Source of the DNA: Candidatus Thioglobus sp.
Lineage (GTDB): Bacteria > Pseudomonadota > Gammaproteobacteria > PS1 > Pseudothioglobaceae
NCBI GenBank assembly: GCA_028345955.1
Contig: JAOMEO010000001.1
Coordinates: forward strand, 1 to 48,738
Direction: 5' to 3'
DNA length: 48,738 nucleotides
Shown piece after piece: positions 1-9,072 of the stretch (positions are counted from its first letter, which is position 1; each line of letters starts with the position of its first letter). The notes under the pieces were generated by a model. The model was not told the DNA's origin and ran no database searches. It saw nothing but the letters and a program-made list of their open reading frames with translations. The translations under genes were made by a program, and so were the position numbers.

Positions 1-2
1 TT

Positions 3-284
3 GGATCTCTTCTTCCATTAGTGATCGGTTGTGGTTTAATAGGGTTAGGTATAGCAGTCATAATACCGTTAGCTTTTTCTCGTGCAGCAAATGACAAAAA
101 TATACCTCAAGGCACAGCAATAGCGAGCATCGCAACTCTGGGGTATGGTGGAATGCTTATAGGTCCGTTATTTATTGGGTTTATTGCACAGGCTACATCA
201 ATCAAAGCCAGTTTCTTAATCTTTCCAATATTGGCATTCCTAATCTTCGCCCTCTCAAAACATCTCTCATTAAAGTCACTATAG
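3..284 (+). CDS. MFS transporter, C-terminal fragment (cut by window edge)
   Basis: The frame is open from the left edge to the stop at 284, so the true start lies outside the window. The 93 visible residues are mostly hydrophobic. They contain the run P-L-A-F-S-R-A-A, then a Gly-rich stretch (TLGYGGMLIGPLFIGFIAQ) and a final helix, which matches the last three to four helices of major facilitator superfamily drug/sugar-type permeases such as the YbjJ-like group. The last six bases overlap the end of queA on the opposite strand. The substrate cannot be read from this fragment. Confidence 0.7.
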   Translation, partial: GSLLPLVIGCGLIGLGIAVIIPLAFSRAANDKNIPQGTAIASIATLGYGGMLIGPLFIGFIAQATSIKASFLIFPILAFLIFALSKHLSLKSL

Positions 285-1295
285 CTTTTTTTCTAGCAAC
301 ATTGCATCCCCGTAACTAAAAAAACGATATTTTTCTTCGATAGCGTACTGGTATACCTGAAACATTTTCTCGATACCAATAAAAGCGCTTACCAACATCA
401 GTAAAGAAGATTTTGGTAAATGAAAATTAGTAATCATAGCATCTACCAAACGAAACTCAAATCCGGGATAAATAAATATATCCGTATCCCCTTTTGCACT
501 GGAAAGTTCCCCTTGAAGTGCAATTGATTCCAGTGTTCTAACAGCAGTTGTACCGACAGCGACAATTCGACCACCATTTGCTTTTGTGGTGACTATTTTA
601 TCAACAGTTTCCTGGCAAATTTCAAAGTACTCACTGTGCATTTGATGTTCCTTGATATCTTCAACTTTCACTGGTTGAAAAGTCCCCGCACCCACATGAA
701 GTGTCACAAATGCGTAATCAACTCCATAACTATTCAGGTTAGAAAGTAATGGTTCATCAAAATGAAGTCCTGCTGTTGGAGCAGCAATAGCACCATCATT
801 TTTTGCATAAACCGTTTGATAACGGACTAAGTCTTCCTTTTCGTCAATTCGCTCAATATAGGGAGGCAGAGGAACATGTCCAATTTCATTAAGCAAAGTC
901 AGAATAGCGTCACTACCAAAACTTAATTTATAAAGTCCAGAAGCTTTATCAATTACCTTCACCTGTTTTTCATTTTCTAGCACTATATAACTGCCAATCT
1001 TTGGAGCCCTGCTTGCTTTAATCATTACCAAGGCTTCAAAATCATTAATCAATCGTTCGACTAGTATTTCAACCTTTCCACCAGACTCTTTGTATCCAAA
1101 TAGTCTTGCAGGAATTACCTTAGTGTCATTCAAAATTAATAAATCTTTGGGCTTGAGAAATTCATCTAATTGAGAAAATGTTGCATTAATAAAATCATCT
1201 TGAACAACTAATAAACGCGAATCGGTTCTCTTTTCTCTAGGATATTGAGCAATTAATGAATTAGGTAAATCAAAATCAAAATCACTTAATTTCAT
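279..1295 (-). CDS. queA: S-adenosylmethionine:tRNA ribosyltransferase-isomerase QueA
   Basis: QueA transfers and isomerises the ribosyl group of AdoMet onto 7-aminomethyl-7-deazaguanine at the tRNA wobble position, giving epoxyqueuosine in the cytoplasm. The 338 residues match the usual family length. The N-terminus (MKLSDFDFDLPNSLIAQYP), the LLILNDTKVIPARLFG segment, GAIAAPTAGLHF and the LHVGAGTFQPV / MHSEYFEI block are QueA signatures. The start codon lies inside the end of rnfG (14 bp overlap), so it is probably translated from the rnf transcript. It has no strong Shine-Dalgarno sequence of its own. Its usual partner tgt is not in the window. Confidence 0.97.
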   Translation of the reverse strand: MKLSDFDFDLPNSLIAQYPREKRTDSRLLVVQDDFINATFSQLDEFLKPKDLLILNDTKVIPARLFGYKESGGKVEILVERLINDFEALVMIKASRAPKIGSYIVLENEKQVKVIDKASGLYKLSFGSDAILTLLNEIGHVPLPPYIERIDEKEDLVRYQTVYAKNDGAIAAPTAGLHFDEPLLSNLNSYGVDYAFVTLHVGAGTFQPVKVEDIKEHQMHSEYFEICQETVDKIVTTKANGGRIVAVGTTAVRTLESIALQGELSSAKGDTDIFIYPGFEFRLVDAMITNFHLPKSSLLMLVSAFIGIEKMFQVYQYAIEEKYRFFSYGDAMLLEKKL

Positions 1296-1875
1296 ACTTG
1301 TCGAAGTAATCTAGTATTTGATAAGCGGCAGTTACAATTGCACGTGGAGTAATAGTGGCCCCAGTAAATTGATCAAAGAAACCACCATCTCTCTTAACTT
1401 TCCATTGGGATTTTTCAGGTTGGTTCAATGAAAGTCCATTAAAACCCTTAATCCAATCTGATTTGCGAGTTTCTATTTTGTCACCTAGACCTGGTGTTTC
1501 TTTATGGGTAATTACCCGAACACCCAACAATTCTCCTTCAATACTAATCCCAGTTAGAAGTCTAATATTGCCGTTATAGCCGTTAGGGTAGGTATGTTCA
1601 ACAAGGTGTGCAAAAACTTTGTTATTGTTTTTAGCAGGAAATATTGTGACAGTCTGTTCTATTCCATGAAGGTTAATATTGAGATCAAAGCTTTCACTAA
1701 GAATTGGATTATCATATTCAGTCACAATTTCATTAAGACGCTTAATGAGTAATTGTTGCTCATTTATTTCAATTCTATCTTTGGTGTTTTTTTCAGCAAG
1801 ACTGACAATAAAAACACAAACGAGAGTAAAAATAAACATCAATAAGCCTGACTTTATAATAGTTGAGCTCTTCAT
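1282..1875 (-). CDS. rnfG: Rnf electron transport complex subunit G
   Basis: RnfG is the periplasm-facing flavoprotein subunit of the membrane Rnf complex, which exchanges electrons between ferredoxin and NADH using an ion gradient. The 197-residue protein has one N-terminal membrane helix (about residues 8-27). It carries the flavinylation motif TGAT at 171-174, where the last Thr would hold FMN through a phosphoester bond; the preceding GGFFDQF is typical of the family. The start overlaps the rnfD stop as ATGA, indicating translational coupling. In most gammaproteobacteria rnfE follows; here queA does. Confidence 0.96.
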   Translation of the reverse strand: MKSSTIIKSGLLMFIFTLVCVFIVSLAEKNTKDRIEINEQQLLIKRLNEIVTEYDNPILSESFDLNINLHGIEQTVTIFPAKNNNKVFAHLVEHTYPNGYNGNIRLLTGISIEGELLGVRVITHKETPGLGDKIETRKSDWIKGFNGLSLNQPEKSQWKVKRDGGFFDQFTGATITPRAIVTAAYQILDYFDKYEIK

Positions 1876-2828
1876 TTTCCAAACACTTTGGGTTGTGTAT
1901 AAAAATCAATCAAAGGAACAGTGATATTTAACAGAAGCACTGCAAATGCAACCGCATCCGGATAGCCACCAAATACCCTGATTATGACAATCAAGATACC
2001 AATTAAAAAGCCATAAATGATTCTACCTGAGTTTGTGGTACTGGCAGTTACTGGATCTGTAGCAATGAAAAATGCTGCCAACATCGTTGCCCCATTGACA
2101 AGGTGAAAGAGTGATGAAGCAAACTGATTAGAGTCTATTAGAAATAGGGCTGTTGACATCACTACTACGCCTAACAGTAATGAAACTGGAATTTGCCAAA
2201 AAATTATTCTACGTAAAAGTAGGTAAATTCCTCCCAATAAAAAGCCAATATTAATCCATAGTTGACTAATGGAATTTAACTCGAGTTCTTGTATTGAGAT
2301 ACCCATTGTTAATTGTGTTTTCAAATGATCTAAACTCGTTGCTCCTGTTAAACCATCGATGTTAGACAAACCAAATATAACTTCAGCAGCTTGACCCAAG
2401 GATAGATACTCAGCTGGCCACAGAGTCATTTGCACTGGATAAGAGATTAATAAAAAGGCATAGCCTAGCATTGCGGGATTAAAAGGATTATTACCCAAAC
2501 CTCCAAAGATCTGTTTGCCAAAAATAACTGCAAATGAAACTCCCAATACTATAATCCACCAGGGTGCAATACTAGGAATAGAGATAGCAAGCAAAATAGC
2601 TGTCAAAATGACAGACCCATCAATGATTGCAGGCTTAATTTCTGAACCACGTAATCTCAAGAAGAGCGCCTCAGTAATAAGACCTGTAATACAAGCTAAA
2701 AAAATCTGGATCAGAACTGAAGAACCAAAAAAATATACTTGTGCACCAACACCTAATGCGAGAGCATAACTAACTTGACGCATGATCTGATTGGTGTTGA
2801 GTAACTTAGCTGTCATCTTGAGACCCAT
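1872..2828 (-). CDS. rnfD: Rnf electron transport complex subunit D
   Basis: RnfD is the multi-helix membrane subunit related to NqrB, carrying covalent FMN. The 318 residues form about eight to ten hydrophobic segments. The GLGNNPFNPAMLGYAF block is diagnostic, and the flavinylation motif TGAT sits at 161-164. It is somewhat shorter than the approximately 350-residue E. coli form. Two starts are possible: ATG at 2828, used here, and ATG at 2816 four codons later. Neither has a good Shine-Dalgarno sequence, and both lie inside the last bases of rnfC, so translation is probably coupled. Confidence 0.96.
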   Translation of the reverse strand: MGLKMTAKLLNTNQIMRQVSYALALGVGAQVYFFGSSVLIQIFLACITGLITEALFLRLRGSEIKPAIIDGSVILTAILLAISIPSIAPWWIIVLGVSFAVIFGKQIFGGLGNNPFNPAMLGYAFLLISYPVQMTLWPAEYLSLGQAAEVIFGLSNIDGLTGATSLDHLKTQLTMGISIQELELNSISQLWINIGFLLGGIYLLLRRIIFWQIPVSLLLGVVVMSTALFLIDSNQFASSLFHLVNGATMLAAFFIATDPVTASTTNSGRIIYGFLIGILIVIIRVFGGYPDAVAFAVLLLNITVPLIDFYTQPKVFGK

Positions 2829-4323
2829 GAGCTGACTTAGCAGCGTCTACACGCTCCAAGGCAGCTTCAATTACTGCCTTCTGTGCTTTATCTTTGGCCA
2901 TTTTTTCTTTCAAGGCTATTTTTTTAGCTTCCATCATCTCTGCTCTCTCGCGTTTGTTTCTCTCTAGACGCAACTCGCGAAATTCAAATCGTTCTCTAGC
3001 GTTCTCGGTTTGTTGCTTTTCTTTAACCTGTTGTTTATAAAGTGCTTTAGAGTATTGGTAATAATTAACTAAAGGAATGTTACTTGGACAGACATACGAA
3101 CAACAATTGCACTCTATACAATCTAGAAGATTATATTCAATCGCTTTATCAATATTTTCACTCTTAGAATACCAATAGAGCTGTTGAGGTAGTAAATCGA
3201 CAGGACAAACTGTATTACATAGTCCGCATCGAATGCATTCTTTTGTCGGTTTACTTTCCTCTAACTGGTCAATAAAAATACAATTGGTATTTTTAGAGAC
3301 AGAATAATTAGTACTATCAAGTTCAACTCCCATCATCAAGCCATTCATACTAATCTTGTGATTTCCTTCCACAATATCAACAAAACTTAACAAGTAGTCG
3401 TAAGTTGCCCCAAGCCTAACTTGTAAATTTTTCGACTCTTTTACTGCACTACCTGCTACAGTCACAGCACGGGAAATTAAAGGTCTATTCTCAACCACAG
3501 CATCAAACATTGCAACGATAGTACCTACATTCTGACAAAGAACACCAACGTCAGATGCGAATTTACCTGTTGGAACCTCAATTCCCAAAAGAGATTTAAG
3601 TAGTAATTTTTCGGCTCCTGAAGTATATTTAGTTGGCATCACTTCAATAGTGATGTTTTCATTATTACAAAACTTATTGAGTACTGCGATGGCATCTTGT
3701 TTGTCATCTTCTATAGCAATAATTGCTCGTTCAGCTTTGCAAATATGGAGTAAGACTTCGATTCCTCTAATTACTTTAGTGGGATAAGCCTCCATTAATG
3801 CTGCATCACAGGTAATACCCGGTTCACATTCAGTTGCATTCACAATCAAGGTATGACAACCTTCTGCCAACCTTACTTTAGTATGTGTAGGAAAACCGGC
3901 ACCACCCATCCCTACTATTCCAGAAACGCGTATTTTGTTATAGATTGTATTAGCTGTACAAGTCTCGTAACGTTCTGTGCAACCAATGCTGGTGTCAACC
4001 CACTCATCCTTGCCATCAGAATCAATAGTCACACAAAGCCCTTTGATTCCTGACTTATGAGCGTACACATGCTCGTCGATAGCCACAACAGTACCTGAAA
4101 TAGAAGCGTGAACAGGGGCACAACGCTGGTCATCTATTGTAGCAATAATTTGACCCGTTAAGACGTGTTCACCGACACTAACGATTGGTATCGCTTGATT
4201 TCCAATACGTTGTTGCATAGGTAAAACTACTTTATCTGGCAGAGGTATTCGAATCAAATCAATTTCATTAACTGGATACGGGTTCTCCAATTTCAAGCCG
4301 CCATTATATTTAAACTTAAGCAT
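2806..4323 (-). CDS. rnfC: Rnf electron transport complex subunit C
   Basis: RnfC is the peripheral NADH-binding iron-sulfur subunit. The 505-residue protein has the Gly-rich [12 protein letters not shown] loop (about 138-149) used for NADH/FMN binding in NuoF-like domains. It has two ferredoxin-type 4Fe-4S motifs, with Cys at 363/366/369/373 and 402/405/408/412. The C-terminus (about 430-505) is a charged Lys/Glu/Ala-rich tail with coiled-coil character, a common but length-variable extension of gammaproteobacterial RnfC. The start overlaps the rnfB stop by 8 bp. Confidence 0.97.
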   Translation of the reverse strand: MLKFKYNGGLKLENPYPVNEIDLIRIPLPDKVVLPMQQRIGNQAIPIVSVGEHVLTGQIIATIDDQRCAPVHASISGTVVAIDEHVYAHKSGIKGLCVTIDSDGKDEWVDTSIGCTERYETCTANTIYNKIRVSGIVGMGGAGFPTHTKVRLAEGCHTLIVNATECEPGITCDAALMEAYPTKVIRGIEVLLHICKAERAIIAIEDDKQDAIAVLNKFCNNENITIEVMPTKYTSGAEKLLLKSLLGIEVPTGKFASDVGVLCQNVGTIVAMFDAVVENRPLISRAVTVAGSAVKESKNLQVRLGATYDYLLSFVDIVEGNHKISMNGLMMGVELDSTNYSVSKNTNCIFIDQLEESKPTKECIRCGLCNTVCPVDLLPQQLYWYSKSENIDKAIEYNLLDCIECNCCSYVCPSNIPLVNYYQYSKALYKQQVKEKQQTENARERFEFRELRLERNKRERAEMMEAKKIALKEKMAKDKAQKAVIEAALERVDAAKSAHGSQDDS

Positions 4324-4858
4324 GGGCTAGCTCCGAAATATCTGGCACATAAGTTCTAATGGTGGGCTTAATTTCAACCATATCAATACAATCTACAGGG
4401 CACACAGGCAAACATAAATCACAGCCAGTACACTCTTCAGCGATAACAGTTGTCATAACCTTCGAGGAGCCCACAAAAGCATCAACTGGACAAGCTTGAA
4501 TACATAAAGTACAGCCAATACAAACCTTTTCATCAACCACAGCAACTCGTTTTGGCTTTGTTTCTCCGTGCTCTTGATTTAAAAGTAATGTGTCAACACT
4601 TAAAAGTTCTGCAAGAGCGTCGACGCCTTCCTGGCCACCTGGTGGACACTGATTAATTTCTGCCTCACCACTGGCTATTGCTTCTGCATAGGGACGACAA
4701 CCTGGAAAGTCACATTGGCCACATTGTGTTTGTGGCAAAATTGCATTGATTTGTTCAACCAAAGGATTACCTTTCACTTGGTATCTGATCGCAGCGTAAC
4801 CTAAGCCTAAACCCAATAATAGTGCCAATAATGAAAGAGTTGAGATTGCATCTAACAT
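4316..4858 (-). CDS. rnfB: Rnf electron transport complex subunit B
   Basis: RnfB is the ferredoxin-like electron-entry subunit, anchored by a single N-terminal helix (about 5-23). The 180 residues carry the 4Fe-4S Cys set C46/C49/C54/C71 of the 'Fe-S domain' (CGQCDFPGC), followed by two bacterial ferredoxin motifs with Cys at 113/116/119/123 and 143/146/149/153. The length fits the gammaproteobacterial RnfB/RsxB group rather than the longer acetogen form. The start codon overlaps the rnfA stop as TAATG. Confidence 0.97.
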   Translation of the reverse strand: MLDAISTLSLLALLLGLGLGYAAIRYQVKGNPLVEQINAILPQTQCGQCDFPGCRPYAEAIASGEAEINQCPPGGQEGVDALAELLSVDTLLLNQEHGETKPKRVAVVDEKVCIGCTLCIQACPVDAFVGSSKVMTTVIAEECTGCDLCLPVCPVDCIDMVEIKPTIRTYVPDISELAHA

Positions 4859-5433
4859 TATACTAATCCAATAAAGCCCATAAATGCCATAGACATCAAG
4901 CCCGCAGTAATCAGCGCAATAGGAACACCTTGGAAGATTTTTGGAACATCGGCTGACTCAATACGTTCTCTAATACCTGAAAAAAGTACCAAAACAAAAG
5001 AGAAACCAACAGCGGCACCAAAACCATAAACTGCTGACTGGAGAAAACTATTACTCGCACCAACATTCAAAAGAGCAACGCCAAGCACCGCACAGTTCGT
5101 AGTAATAAGCGGTAAAAAAACGCCCAATGATTGGTGCATAACTGGTGAAGTTTTATTAACAACTAATTCAGTAAAACCAACAACAGCGGCAATCGTTACA
5201 ATAAAAGCAATTGTTCTAAGGTACTCTAATTCAAGCGGAATTAAAAGATAAGTATTAATGAGGTAACTAGTAATACTTGCCAAAGTCAAGACAAATGTTG
5301 TCGCGAAGCCCATACCTATGGCTGTATCCATTTTCTTGGAGACACCCATAAAAGGACAAAGCCCTAAAAACTTTACCAGTACAAAATTGTTAACCAAAAT
5401 TGTACTAACTAGGATTAACAAGTACTCATTCAT
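4858..5433 (-). CDS. rnfA: Rnf electron transport complex subunit A
   Basis: RnfA is an integral membrane subunit with six predicted helices, related to NqrE and to RnfE. The 191 residues include the [16 protein letters not shown] block and [17 protein letters not shown], whose conserved Cys residues (in GLCPF and TTNCAV) bind the intramembrane Fe-S centre shared between RnfA and RnfE in solved complexes. It heads the rnfABCDG run. The 90 bp upstream separates it from DUF934, with no convincing terminator between, so co-transcription with cysI is possible. No strong Shine-Dalgarno precedes the ATG. Confidence 0.97.
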   Translation of the reverse strand: MNEYLLILVSTILVNNFVLVKFLGLCPFMGVSKKMDTAIGMGFATTFVLTLASITSYLINTYLLIPLELEYLRTIAFIVTIAAVVGFTELVVNKTSPVMHQSLGVFLPLITTNCAVLGVALLNVGASNSFLQSAVYGFGAAVGFSFVLVLFSGIRERIESADVPKIFQGVPIALITAGLMSMAFMGFIGLV

Positions 5434-5523
5434 AATCAGCGCAATTTTAAACTAAATATTCTGTCCAACCTCTACTCTAAATCAATTCCTTTTTTATAAG
5501 AAATTTTCTCTAGACTGGGGAAA

Positions 5524-6018
5524 TTAAAACTTTTCTTTCAATCCTGAATTGTTTGCTGCTGCTTGATAGCAGATACTGAATCCATTAGAGTAGTCGAGCT
5601 CATCAAAGCCTTCATAATCTTGCAAAAGTTTATAGCTAGTGACTCCAGATCTGAGCATGAATTGTAATTGATCCAAGTGTGCATTGATGCCAATAATTTC
5701 CCCTGCATACTTCCATCTCTTGCTTATCAAGTAAGCCTGAGAGTACCCTCTACCATCATCAAAATTATTGAAATCCAGTGCAATCAAAGTGACATTATTC
5801 AAAGTGTCTTGCAACAGTTTTACATCATCTGAAGGCTTAACAATTACTCCAACTCCTAACTTTGAAAATTCATCTACGTTTTCAATCCATTGTTCGACAC
5901 TGACAAGCTCAATACTTTCGTTGTCTTTATTTAGTACACTAGTGTCAAGTGGCCTAGATTCTGTAACCTTAGCTTCTAAAGTTGCACTTGCAGCAGTTAA
6001 TTCATTAGAGTCACTCAT
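5524..6018 (-). CDS. DUF934 protein, sulfite-reductase partner
   Basis: This is a 164-residue protein of the DUF934 family, found beside cysI/cysH in many proteobacteria and of unproven biochemical role; an accessory function in sulfite or nitrite reduction is usually assumed. The family core is visible: a D-x-x-x-F-D-D-G-R-G-Y-S-x-A stretch, then a GEIIGI...LDQLQFMLRSGV segment. The reading frame is open 23 codons further upstream, but ATG 6018 is preceded by AAGGAGA at good spacing and overlaps the cysI stop by 8 bp, so I use it. The first 40 residues are poorly conserved and polar. cysH, often next in line, is absent here; rnfA follows. Confidence 0.88.
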   Translation of the reverse strand: MSDSNELTAASATLEAKVTESRPLDTSVLNKDNESIELVSVEQWIENVDEFSKLGVGVIVKPSDDVKLLQDTLNNVTLIALDFNNFDDGRGYSQAYLISKRWKYAGEIIGINAHLDQLQFMLRSGVTSYKLLQDYEGFDELDYSNGFSICYQAAANNSGLKEKF

Positions 6019-7648
6019 AGACTTTCTCCTTAAATGGCTTAATACCAATGCGCTTGAAAACTTCCGTGAATTTTTCTTCCTCTTCACGATTATCTAAGTA
6101 AACATTGACGATATCTTCAACCGCATCAACAACATTATCCCCACTAACAGAAGGACCTAATTTTTTACCAATAACAGTTTTTTGAAGAGTTTCACCAGCA
6201 ACTGTTATTTGATAATACTCCTCTCCATTCTTTTGCATCCCTAGTAAGCCTATATCAGCTACGTGATGATGTGCACAAGAGTTTTCACAGCCCGATATGT
6301 TGATATTTAGGTTGCCAATGTCAAGCAATTTATCCATATCGTTAAAACGCTGTTGCACTCTTGTTGCAATAGGAATAGAAACAGCCTTTGCTAAATCACA
6401 ATAATCACCGCCAGGACAAGCCACAATCTGTGCCAGTGTTCCCTGATGTGGACTCGCTAATCCATATTTTTCAAGTGACTTCCATAAATCAAAAACCTGA
6501 TCTTTTCGAACATGAGGAAAAACAATTGTTTGCCTTTTTGTTGTTCTAAGCTCGCTATAACTATATTGATCAGCTAAATCGGCCAAAATCCTCATCTGCT
6601 CTGAAGTTGCATCACCAGGAGCTTCACCAAGTTTTGTGAGCGATATATTGACAATACTGTGACCCGATATTTTATGGGCTCGAACATTGTTTTTCTTCCA
6701 AATACTGTAATTAAAATCAACTTTGTCTACAAAACCATCAAGAACCAATGGTTTGATTGGCAAAGCAAAATCTTTTTCAAGTTCTGACAATTGAGTTAAG
6801 TTTAATTTCAGCTCGAGATCATCCCTGGTTTGTTTCCAATCTTCATCAACTAATCGGGAATATTCCTCTGCACCAAGCTGACGAACTAAAAATTTGATTC
6901 GTAACTTTTTAAGATGATCTCGACGACCTTTTAAATTGTATATTCTCATAGCAGATTCAAGATAACTAAGGATATCCTCAACAGGAACAAAAGATGCTGT
7001 TTCAGCAGCCACCATTGCTGCTGCACCCAAGCCTCCGCCAACATAAACAGTAAAACCGAGCTCACCTTCTTTATTTCGAACCAATCTCAATCCAAGATCA
7101 TGAACTCTAAGTGCTGTTTCATCTAACTTTGCGCCATTAATAGCAATCTTGAATTTACCTGGTAGCCAAGAAAATTCTGGATGTAAATTCAACCATCGAC
7201 GGATCAGCTCGCAATAAGGTCTGGCATCAGCAATCTCTCCCTCTGTCAGACCAGATAAAGGGTCAGCTGTAATGTTTCGTGTTGCTTTACCGCTAGTCTG
7301 AATGGCGTGAAGACCTACACTTGATAAGTCACGAAGTAGATTGGCAATCTCAGGTAATTGAATCCAATTATATTGGATATTTTGACGAGTCGTGAAATGG
7401 CCAAAACCACGATCATACTTATCGGCCACATCGGCGAGTGCCCTAAGTTGAATTGTATTTAAAGTTCCGTATGGAATAGCAACCCTCAACATATGGGCGT
7501 GCAATTCCATATAAAGTCCGTTTCTTAATCTGAGACTTCTAAATTTAGCGGCATCTAAATCACCATCTAAATGACGTTTTAATTGCTTCTCAAATTGATC
7601 CACTCTTTCAACTAAAAATTTAGTATCCTCAGGGCTATATTGATACAT
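6011..7648 (-). CDS. cysI: Sulfite (or nitrite) reductase hemoprotein, ferredoxin type
   Basis: This siroheme and 4Fe-4S enzyme reduces sulfite to sulfide (six electrons) for cysteine synthesis; some close relatives reduce nitrite. The 545 residues show the two ferredoxin-like half repeats with TTRQNIQ (about 87-93) and TTKRQTI (about 369-375). The cluster/siroheme cysteines C411-x5-C417 and C454-x3-C458 are in CPGGDYC and GCENSC. There is no cysJ flavoprotein nearby, so ferredoxin is a plausible donor. It is coupled to DUF934 downstream and divergent from an Lrp-type gene upstream. Substrate choice between sulfite and nitrite cannot be settled from sequence alone, but the DUF934 and TauE neighbours favour sulfite. 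Confidence 0.9.
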   Translation of the reverse strand: MYQYSPEDTKFLVERVDQFEKQLKRHLDGDLDAAKFRSLRLRNGLYMELHAHMLRVAIPYGTLNTIQLRALADVADKYDRGFGHFTTRQNIQYNWIQLPEIANLLRDLSSVGLHAIQTSGKATRNITADPLSGLTEGEIADARPYCELIRRWLNLHPEFSWLPGKFKIAINGAKLDETALRVHDLGLRLVRNKEGELGFTVYVGGGLGAAAMVAAETASFVPVEDILSYLESAMRIYNLKGRRDHLKKLRIKFLVRQLGAEEYSRLVDEDWKQTRDDLELKLNLTQLSELEKDFALPIKPLVLDGFVDKVDFNYSIWKKNNVRAHKISGHSIVNISLTKLGEAPGDATSEQMRILADLADQYSYSELRTTKRQTIVFPHVRKDQVFDLWKSLEKYGLASPHQGTLAQIVACPGGDYCDLAKAVSIPIATRVQQRFNDMDKLLDIGNLNINISGCENSCAHHHVADIGLLGMQKNGEEYYQITVAGETLQKTVIGKKLGPSVSGDNVVDAVEDIVNVYLDNREEEEKFTEVFKRIGIKPFKEKVYE

Positions 7649-7793
7649 ATTATTACTTCTATATATAGATATTGCAGTATTATAGTAACATATTCTATTA
7701 TTTTAATATTTATAGAAAAAATAATGCTTATTTACTGATAAAATGATAAATTATAGAAAAATATTATATTTTTACCTATTTTTGTATTAGATT
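7649..7793. promoter_or_regulatory. Divergent control region, cysI / Lrp-type regulator
   Basis: This is a 145 bp, very AT-rich spacer between two divergent genes. The element TTATAGAAAAA occurs at 7710-7720 and again at 7751-7761, 41 bp apart (about four helical turns). TTCTAT at 7692-7697 and ATAGAA at 7712-7717 form an inverted pair around an A/T core. AT-centred dyads repeated in helical phase are what Lrp/AsnC proteins usually bind, so this is a candidate operator for the adjacent regulator. Promoter hexamers are too degenerate here to assign. Confidence 0.45.
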
Positions 7794-8255
7794 ATGGATG
7801 CAATAGATGTCAAACTGCTAGAGTTGCTGCAACACAATGCAGAAATGACTATTCAACAACTCTCAGCTGAAGTTCACTTATCAACTACGCCTTGCTGGAA
7901 GCGTATCAATCAATTAAAAAATCTTGGCTACATTAGTAAAACTGTTTCTTTAGTTGACCGCAAAAAAATTGGATTAAACGTCACGACGATGGTTTTTGTG
8001 ACATTGAGCACACATGATCAAGAAAAAATCAAAATTTTTGACGAAACTATCAAACAAATTCCTGAAGTTGTAGAGTGTTACAGAATGAGTGGTGAAATTG
8101 ACTACCTATTAAAAGTTGTTGTCAGTGATATTGAAAGCTATGATAGCTTTTATAAACGTCTAATTGATAAAGTTCAATTTGCTAAGGTGACCTCACATTT
8201 CGCTATTGAAGAAATTAAACATACCACCGAAATACCTCTTAGTTTGATTGAATAA
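7794..8255 (+). CDS. Lrp/AsnC-family transcriptional regulator
   Basis: The 153-residue protein has an N-terminal winged helix-turn-helix (about 3-60: DVKLLELLQHNAEMTIQQLS, then a recognition helix with STTPCWKRI) and a C-terminal RAM/AsnC effector domain (about 65-150) with the family's MSGEIDYLLKVV strand. Lrp-type proteins form dimers to octamers and respond to amino acids. The divergent position next to cysI suggests control of sulfite reduction and perhaps of the exporter on its other side, probably together with autoregulation. The effector is not readable. The start has no clear Shine-Dalgarno. Confidence 0.92.
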   Translation: MDAIDVKLLELLQHNAEMTIQQLSAEVHLSTTPCWKRINQLKNLGYISKTVSLVDRKKIGLNVTTMVFVTLSTHDQEKIKIFDETIKQIPEVVECYRMSGEIDYLLKVVVSDIESYDSFYKRLIDKVQFAKVTSHFAIEEIKHTTEIPLSLIE

Positions 8256-8272
8256 ACTTTCAGGAGTTAAGA

Positions 8273-9010
8273 TTAAATAATAAAAAGCCTTATAAAACCA
8301 ATAGCACAAACTAACAACAACACTCCTCCTAGCCACCTCTTGAATCGATCATTATTTTCCATAATTTTATCGTGAGCTTTGAGTCCAACGTAATGTCCAA
8401 TAGCTCCCGCTGGAATTAACATTAAAGCAAAACGCCAGTCGATATAAACTCCAACCACTACAAATGCGCTCATCTTAATTGCAACCAAGAAAATCCACAA
8501 AACAAAGAGTGTGTTTCGCAACTGCTCCTTAACAATGTGGCGCATATAAACTGCCACTATTAATGGAGCGCCAGTTAAAGAAGTTCCAGATATATATCCA
8601 CCTAAGAACAATAATAAATTGTCAACCCAATTTTTCTGAGATCTGATTGGACGATCAAGGATCCAAGTAAATGCATAAAAGCTAGTGATCAGGTAAACAA
8701 TCACAGTCATAACATCTGCTGGAAGGTTTATCAAACCAATGACGCCTATTATTTTTGCAGGCAAAATCCAAGGCAATGACCTCTTTAGATACTTCCAATC
8801 AACTTTCCTTAATGACTTGTAGAGAGCAATACCTGAAAAAAAGAATAAATGAATTCCAATAATTGGTAACCAGTCAATCGGAGATCCACTCACCAGCATC
8901 ATTAGAGGAAGGCCCAGAGCTGCGCCACCCCAACCAAGTCCGGTTCTTACGAAACCTGACCAGGAAAAAATCAAAGCAACTACTCCTAACTCTAAAGCTG
9001 TAAAACTCAT
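8273..9010 (-). CDS. TauE/SafE-family sulfite/anion exporter
   Basis: The 245 residues form about seven to eight membrane helices, with two copies of the TauE/SafE pattern: an N-terminal GLGWGGAALGLPLMML and a central GGYISGTSLTGAPLIVAVYM. Members export sulfite, sulfoacetate or other small anions. It ends 18 bp past the convergent regulator gene and its start is preceded by AGAGGA. With cysI and DUF934 nearby, sulfite export is the natural guess, but family members are known for several substrates. It occupies the place where many gammaproteobacteria have secG after glmM. Confidence 0.85.
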   Translation of the reverse strand: MSFTALELGVVALIFSWSGFVRTGLGWGGAALGLPLMMLVSGSPIDWLPIIGIHLFFFSGIALYKSLRKVDWKYLKRSLPWILPAKIIGVIGLINLPADVMTVIVYLITSFYAFTWILDRPIRSQKNWVDNLLLFLGGYISGTSLTGAPLIVAVYMRHIVKEQLRNTLFVLWIFLVAIKMSAFVVVGVYIDWRFALMLIPAGAIGHYVGLKAHDKIMENNDRFKRWLGGVLLLVCAIGFIRLFII

Positions 9011-9027
9011 GTTTTCCTCTGGAAGGT

Positions 9028-9051
9028 AATATCGTTATGAAAAACGATATT
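9028..9051. repeat. Perfect 9-bp inverted repeat in the glmM-TauE spacer
   Basis: AATATCGTT (9028-9036) and AACGATATT (9043-9051) are exact reverse complements around a six-base spacer. The repeat ends 18 bp upstream of the TauE start codon. No T-run follows on the minus strand, so it does not look like a Rho-independent terminator for glmM. It could be an operator or a 5' leader hairpin for the exporter gene. Confidence 0.55.
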
Positions 9052-9072
9052 ATATTGAAATTATAGTGATGA

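Noticed and set aside
5434-5523. Possible terminator between DUF934 and rnfA
   Set aside because: AGAAAATTTCT is symmetric but leaves a one-base loop, so it cannot form a useful hairpin despite the A/T run after it.
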